Shown: one piece after another, positions 59,489 through 64,000 of the stretch
Numbering within the stretch: position 1 is the stretch's first letter
How the letters are laid out: each line of letters begins with the position of its first letter
Assembly (NCBI RefSeq): GCF_002813375.1
Contig: NZ_PHUJ01000002.1
Coordinates: 62,001-126,000 of the forward strand
Source: Pseudonocardia alni
GTDB taxonomy: Bacteria; Actinomycetota; Actinomycetes; Mycobacteriales; Pseudonocardiaceae
Reading direction: 5' to 3'
DNA: 64,000 bases
Program-made: the position numbers and the translations under genes
The notes under the pieces: generated by a model
The model's input: only the letters and a program-made list of their open reading frames with translations
What the model was told of the DNA's origin: nothing
Database searches by the model: none

Positions 59489-62400
59489 ATGGCGGCACCG
59501 GAATGGTTCGTTGCGCACCTCGACGAGCTGAGACGAGTGCCAGGATCCCGGCCTGCGTCGGCGCGTACCTTGGCGGACTGGGCGGCCCAGATCGGTGATG
59601 CCGAGGCGCCCTCGAGGCCTACTATCAGCCGCTGGCTGAGCGGCACCACGCTGCCGACCGGGTTCCGTCAGTTGGAACTGATGGTTGTGGGCGTGCGGGA
59701 GCACAGTAGGAATCCGCCGCGCCAGGTGCGGGAGACGTTGCTGCGGGCGGGGTGGTGGCGAGGCGCCTACGAGCGCGCCCTCGCCGAGTCCGGCCGAGTA
59801 GATGCCGGCAACGGTCAGCAACCGCAGATCGTGTATCAGGGCCTGGCGCCATACGGCCGCCACGATGCTAAGCGCTTCTTCGGGCGTGGGCCGGCCATCG
59901 AGTCGCTGCGCACCCGCATCGATGCCATGTTCCGCTCGCGCGCGCCCGGGGTGCTCGTCGTGCTCGGCCCGTCCGGGATCGGGAAGAGCAGCCTGCTCGC
60001 CGCCGGGTTGCTCCCCGCTCTGGAGCGGCAGGGGTTGGACTCCGTTCCCGAGGCCGCAGACTGGCCTGCTGCGGTGATCACCCCTGGGCCGGATCCGCTC
60101 GCCGCCCTCGCCGAGGCGTTTGGCCCGCCCGGCCACTCCTCCTCGCCGGTCGTGGACACCGAGGCCTCGGCCGCTGGTCGTCCGATGTTCCTGGTGGTCG
60201 ACCAGTTCGAGGAGGTCTTCACCGTCGACGAGGATCGTCGGCAGCGGTTCGTGACCGCCCTCGTCGACGCGGCCACACCGCGCGCCGACTCGACCACCCC
60301 AGCGGTGCCGGCCGGACCGGCCGCCGTGGTCCTCATCGCCTGCCGGAACGATTTCTATCCGGACCTGCGGCGCCTCGCGCCGCTGAAATCTGCGCTCGAC
60401 GCCCCCTTCAACCTCGACCCGCTCACCAGTGACGAGCTGAGCGAGGCGATCAAGGAGCCCGCCCGACGTGCCGGGATCACGATCGGGAACGACCTGGTCA
60501 CTCGGCTCCTTGCCGACTCGGGTGTGATCAGCGGCGGAACCGTCGACGGGCAGCTGCCGCTGATCTCCCACGTACTTGCCTTGATGAACCAGTCCGGCCC
60601 GATGACCGTCCGCGCCTACGAGCGGGTCGGCGGCCTCGACGGCGCGGTCGCGCACACCGCCACCCAGGCGTGGGAACGCCTGCAGGCCGCTGGGGTCGGC
60701 GACACCGCCCTGGCGCTACTCGTGCGAATGGTGCGGGTCGGAGACCACCACAGCCAGGACACCCACCAGAGGCTGGATCGGCACGACGTCGTCCCACTCG
60801 AGGGCCCCACCGCCCAGGCGCTGGATGTCCTGGCGGCAGCGCGGCTGATCACCGTCGGTGAGGACACCGTGCAGATCACGCACGAAGCATTGTGGCGGGC
60901 GTGGCCGCTGCTACGGGACGCGATCGATTCCGAGCGCACCGACCACGTGCGTCGACAAGCGATCGATCGGTCGGCGCGGATCTGGGATGGGGCAGGCAGG
61001 CCCGACGAACAGTTGTATCGGGGCACCCTGCTCAGCGACGCCCACCGGGTCACCACCCGCTCAGCCTCCGGCGCGGTGAGCGTCACCGGTATCACGCGTG
61101 AGTTCCTCGCCGCCGCCGATGAGCAGGAGCGCCGATTCGCACGGCGCCGCCATCGGGTCCGCGGGGCGGTGACCGCTGTCGTCGCAGTCATCGCCGCGTT
61201 GGCCGTCATCGCCGGCCATCAGGCCGTGACTAGGTACCAGTCTCAGCAGCGCGCCATCCTCGCCGAGGTCAAAGCCCACGCGAAGGCCTTGCAACCGACC
61301 GACCCCTCGATGGCCGCACAGCTCTACCTCGCGGCCTACCAGCGGCAACCCGACCCAGCGCTCTACACCACGCTGCTCGACACCCAGAACCAGCCGCTGG
61401 CACACCCGCTGCGCGGCCACAGCGGTGTGGCGCGCGCGGTGATCGCGGGCTCTACGGTGGTCAGCGGCAGCGATGACGGCACCATCCGGATGTGGGTCGC
61501 CGATCAGGCGGGGACACACCAGCCCACGAGCACACTCCCGGTGTCCGGACCGGTGACCGGGCTCGCGGTAGTTCCCGGCCGCCCGGTCGTTATCAGCAGC
61601 GTGGACAACGCGAGGTCAGATCAGAGCGTGCTGCAGGCATGGAGCGTCGCCGACCCGCGCCGCCCAACAGCGCTGACCCCGGAGTTGCCGAGCGGCCCAG
61701 CGGGGATCAACGCTCTGGCGGTCAGCCCGGACGGCAAGCTGCTGATCGCATTGGATGAGGATGGTGTCCTGGGTCTCTGGAACATCACCAACCCCGCCCG
61801 TCCGGTCGACCTCGGTGTACGGCTCCCCGGAGCGAGCACGAAGGTCTACGGAAGCGGTCTGGTGGTCAGCCCGGACGGAACTACTCTGACGGCCGCGGGG
61901 GACGGAGGCACGGTCGCCCGGTGGAACATCACCGACCCCGCCCGCCCGGTCCCACTGCCGGCACTGGACGGCGGCACGCCCCGGACCCAGGCCGTCGCGA
62001 TCAGCCCCGACGGGGACGTCCTGGCCGCCGGTGGCGTGGCCGGCGCCCTGCGGCTGTGGGACACCTCGGATCCGGCCCGGCCCCGACTGATCGCACAGCC
62101 GTCCGTCGACCGCGCTTCATCCATTCTCGCGGCCGCTATCAGCCCGGACGGCACCACTCTGGCGGCGGCCTCGTCGGACAGCAGCGTGACGTTGTGGAAC
62201 ATCGCTGACCCCACTGGTCCGATCCCGCTCGGGCAGCCCCTGCGCACCGACAGCGGCCGCGGCATCGGTTCGGTCCAGTTCAGCCCGGACGGGAACAAGC
62301 TGATCGCCGGGAGTGGTGACGGGATCATCCGGGTGTGGTCGCTGCCGCAGACCCGGCTGACCGCCAGCTCGGGCACCGCGGTGGATCTGGCGTTCCGCGA

Positions 62401-63460
62401 CGACGGCGGGATGTTGGCGGTTGGGAACCTGGACAACAACTCGATCTATCTGTGGGACACCACCGATCCAAGCTCGCCTGCCCCGGTGGGTCCTCCCTTG
62501 TCGCAGGGCGGTGCTCTTCGCGCCCGCGGGTTCAACGTCGATTTCGCCGGACGCGACGACGACGTGCTTGTCAGCAGCGGCGGGCGCACCATCCGAGCGT
62601 GGAGCATGCAAGACCCACGTCAGCCCACCCAGCTGGGGCCGGACCTTGTTCTACCCGTGGAGGTCGGCGGCCAGGCGATCAGCCCCGATGGGCGCACCCT
62701 CGCCGTAGGCGGGGCGGATGGTGCCACCCGGCTGTTCGATCTCACCGATCCGACGCGGCCCATGCCGCTGAATGTCTCGTTGGCCGGCACCCGCGGCGAG
62801 ATCGTCGCCGCCCTCGATTTCAGCCCGGACGGGCGCACCCTGGCCACGGCGGGACACGACGGTCAGGTCCGGCTCTGGAATACCAGCGACCCCACCCGGG
62901 CCCGTGCTGTCGGTGCCCCATTGGTTGGGCATACCGACAACATCTATGGGCTGGCCTTCAGTCCCGACGGCACGCGGCTGGCCAGCGCCGGTTTCGACCA
63001 CACCGTCCGGCTCTGGGACACCACCGACCCGGCATCAGCACGAGCGCAGGGCCCGCCACTGACCGCGCAGCGCAACGTTCTCGGGGAGGTGTCGTGGAGC
63101 CGTGATGGCACCACCCTGGCCGCGGCCAGCCATGACAGCACCGTGGCCCTGTGGAACGTCGCCGACCCGGTCCGGCCCACCGCGATCGGAAACCCATTGG
63201 GTGGGCACACCGACAACGTCTATTCCGCCGCCTTCTCGCCGGCCACTCCGTCGATTCTTGCCAGCGGCGCACGCGACCAGACCGTGCTGTTGTTCAACCT
63301 CGACGTTCATGAAGCGATCCGCCGGGTCTGCGCCGCCACCCCCGATACTTTGACCCCGCAGGCCTGGGACGCCTACGTCTCTCCGGACGAGTCCTACGAA
63401 CCCCCGTGCGCGGACGCCGACATGGTCGGCGACGACCAGCGGTCGAGCGCGGCCTGGTAG
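59489..63460 (+). CDS. STAND ATPase with helix-turn-helix and about 14 WD40 repeats
   Basis: A 1323-residue multidomain protein. Residues 15-60 form an N-terminal helix-turn-helix of the actinobacterial type (ARTLADWAAQIGDAEAPSRP, TISRWLSGTTLP). A STAND NTPase follows: FFGRGPAIESL entry motif, Walker A GPSGIGKS near 160-167, Walker B FLVVDQFEEVF near 234, and a winged-helix arm. A transmembrane helix (AVTAVVAVIAALAVIAG) lies near 556-575. About 14 WD40 repeats run from 640 to 1290, enough for two seven-bladed propellers. STAND proteins sense a ligand and assemble for signalling or defence. ATG 59489 has GAGAGGGAG close upstream. Confidence 0.85.
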   Translation: MAAPEWFVAHLDELRRVPGSRPASARTLADWAAQIGDAEAPSRPTISRWLSGTTLPTGFRQLELMVVGVREHSRNPPRQVRETLLRAGWWRGAYERALAESGRVDAGNGQQPQIVYQGLAPYGRHDAKRFFGRGPAIESLRTRIDAMFRSRAPGVLVVLGPSGIGKSSLLAAGLLPALERQGLDSVPEAADWPAAVITPGPDPLAALAEAFGPPGHSSSPVVDTEASAAGRPMFLVVDQFEEVFTVDEDRRQRFVTALVDAATPRADSTTPAVPAGPAAVVLIACRNDFYPDLRRLAPLKSALDAPFNLDPLTSDELSEAIKEPARRAGITIGNDLVTRLLADSGVISGGTVDGQLPLISHVLALMNQSGPMTVRAYERVGGLDGAVAHTATQAWERLQAAGVGDTALALLVRMVRVGDHHSQDTHQRLDRHDVVPLEGPTAQALDVLAAARLITVGEDTVQITHEALWRAWPLLRDAIDSERTDHVRRQAIDRSARIWDGAGRPDEQLYRGTLLSDAHRVTTRSASGAVSVTGITREFLAAADEQERRFARRRHRVRGAVTAVVAVIAALAVIAGHQAVTRYQSQQRAILAEVKAHAKALQPTDPSMAAQLYLAAYQRQPDPALYTTLLDTQNQPLAHPLRGHSGVARAVIAGSTVVSGSDDGTIRMWVADQAGTHQPTSTLPVSGPVTGLAVVPGRPVVISSVDNARSDQSVLQAWSVADPRRPTALTPELPSGPAGINALAVSPDGKLLIALDEDGVLGLWNITNPARPVDLGVRLPGASTKVYGSGLVVSPDGTTLTAAGDGGTVARWNITDPARPVPLPALDGGTPRTQAVAISPDGDVLAAGGVAGALRLWDTSDPARPRLIAQPSVDRASSILAAAISPDGTTLAAASSDSSVTLWNIADPTGPIPLGQPLRTDSGRGIGSVQFSPDGNKLIAGSGDGIIRVWSLPQTRLTASSGTAVDLAFRDDGGMLAVGNLDNNSIYLWDTTDPSSPAPVGPPLSQGGALRARGFNVDFAGRDDDVLVSSGGRTIRAWSMQDPRQPTQLGPDLVLPVEVGGQAISPDGRTLAVGGADGATRLFDLTDPTRPMPLNVSLAGTRGEIVAALDFSPDGRTLATAGHDGQVRLWNTSDPTRARAVGAPLVGHTDNIYGLAFSPDGTRLASAGFDHTVRLWDTTDPASARAQGPPLTAQRNVLGEVSWSRDGTTLAAASHDSTVALWNVADPVRPTAIGNPLGGHTDNVYSAAFSPATPSILASGARDQTVLLFNLDVHEAIRRVCAATPDTLTPQAWDAYVSPDESYEPPCADADMVGDDQRSSAAW

Positions 63461-64000
63461 GCCTCCGGCACCGTCCCGACCCGGTCGACCCGCCACGCTC
63501 TTTCCCTCTGGTCGGAAGGCACTGGTGGGATCTGAGCCGCGAGCTCGTTCAGCACGGCCGTGTCCCGCCACTGCTGGTCCTCGGCAAGCTGGCGTAGCGC
63601 GATGCGGGCCTCCGCGATCTCGCCTACACACTCGAGCGGTTTGTGTCCGTCCAACCCGAGCAGTTCTCGATATCCGGCGATCTGCGCTCGGTCGTCCAGG
63701 AGATCTCGCTGGAAGATCTGGACGAGCCGCGATCGGGGCATGACCGCCGCCAACGCCAAGAAGACCCACCGGCATTTCGCACAATCCAGACACCAACGCT
63801 CGGTCCTGTGCGGATCCGTGGACCGGACCACGACGTTGCAGCTGCTGAACAGCTCGTCGTAACCGTCGAGCGCCGCGAACATCCGGCAAATTTCTAGCTC
63901 GCCCATTCCACGCAGGAGCGAGAAGCAGCCCGAGGCGACTCCCGTGTGCTCGCGAAGAGCACGGTCGAGTGCCTGTTCTGCTACGGCGGATTTCGCCCAC
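63394..64000 (-). CDS. MurL-like UDP-MurNAc-L-Ala-L-Glu epimerase family protein (partial)
   Basis: A leftward frame that enters from the right window edge and stops at 63394. At least 200 codons are present. The visible part has CNVVVRSTDPHRTERWCLDC and AKCRWVFLALAAVMPRSRLV with FQRDLLDD. The C-x-x-C-x-K-C-R-x-V-F-L pattern and following helix resemble MurL, the epimerase that makes the D-Glu unit of peptidoglycan from UDP-MurNAc-L-Ala-L-Glu. The start is outside the window. Its 3' end overlaps the STAND gene end by 67 bp on the opposite strand. Confidence 0.55.
   Translation of the reverse strand, partial: WAKSAVAEQALDRALREHTGVASGCFSLLRGMGELEICRMFAALDGYDELFSSCNVVVRSTDPHRTERWCLDCAKCRWVFLALAAVMPRSRLVQIFQRDLLDDRAQIAGYRELLGLDGHKPLECVGEIAEARIALRQLAEDQQWRDTAVLNELAAQIPPVPSDQRERAWRVDRVGTVPEAYQAALDRWSSPTMSASAHGGS

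Overview
The window is high-GC actinobacterial DNA. The best guess is a Pseudonocardiaceae-type genome or large plasmid. The reasons are strong GC3 bias, frequent GTG starts, a WhiB regulator, an Lsr2 protein, an EspR-like regulator, a MmpS-type domain and many 4-bp stop/start overlaps. No rRNA, tRNA or CRISPR array was recognised. Whether the replicon is a plasmid, an integrative element or a chromosome cannot be decided from the window.

Layout. (1) 1-3719: a sulfur/copper handling cluster (TauE/SafE exporter, DUF302, SHOCT peptide, Tat-exported multicopper oxidase, rhodanese). (2) About 4.2-23.8 kb: the core of a mobile replicon. Most genes here read leftward: a PD-(D/E)XK-like protein next to a 5-cytosine methyltransferase, two paralogous multi-HTH proteins, a primase-polymerase, WhiB, small unknown proteins, and a very large DarB-like methylase-helicase with a nested small gene. 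A winged-helix protein of plasmid-replication type and a tandem ribbon-helix-helix protein follow. Several leftward genes share a promoter/leader motif, and a 500-bp divergent intergenic region holds a long inverted repeat. (3) 23.9-34.9 kb: a zeta-type toxin pair, an inositol-phosphatase/beta-propeller pair, a Phd-VbhA hybrid antitoxin with a Fic toxin, an extended Lsr2, an RloC-like AAA ATPase and a tyrosine recombinase. (4) 35-45 kb: a coiled-coil KfrA-like protein with a train of small zinc-motif proteins, a PASTA-MmpS membrane protein, a HIT protein, an AbiE pair and an IS3-family insertion. (5) 45-54.6 kb: small unknown genes, HicAB, two copies of a tiny conserved gene, lipoproteins and a zinc-finger/GIY-YIG-like protein. 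(6) 54.8-64 kb: a CE15-like esterase overlapping a propeller lipoprotein, an EspR-like regulator, an ECF sigma factor with a short anti-sigma candidate, a divergent STAND ATPase with about 14 WD40 repeats, and a truncated MurL-like gene at the right edge.

Functionally the window combines replication and maintenance genes with at least four toxin-antitoxin modules and several defence or anti-defence candidates. These are the methyltransferase plus nuclease, the DarB-like fusion, the RloC-like ATPase, AbiE and the STAND protein. The most unusual points are the helicase that seems to start at a CTG overlapping the stop of a nested gene, the hybrid Fic antitoxin, the periodic repeats inside the methyltransferase, and the shared leader motif of the replication module.
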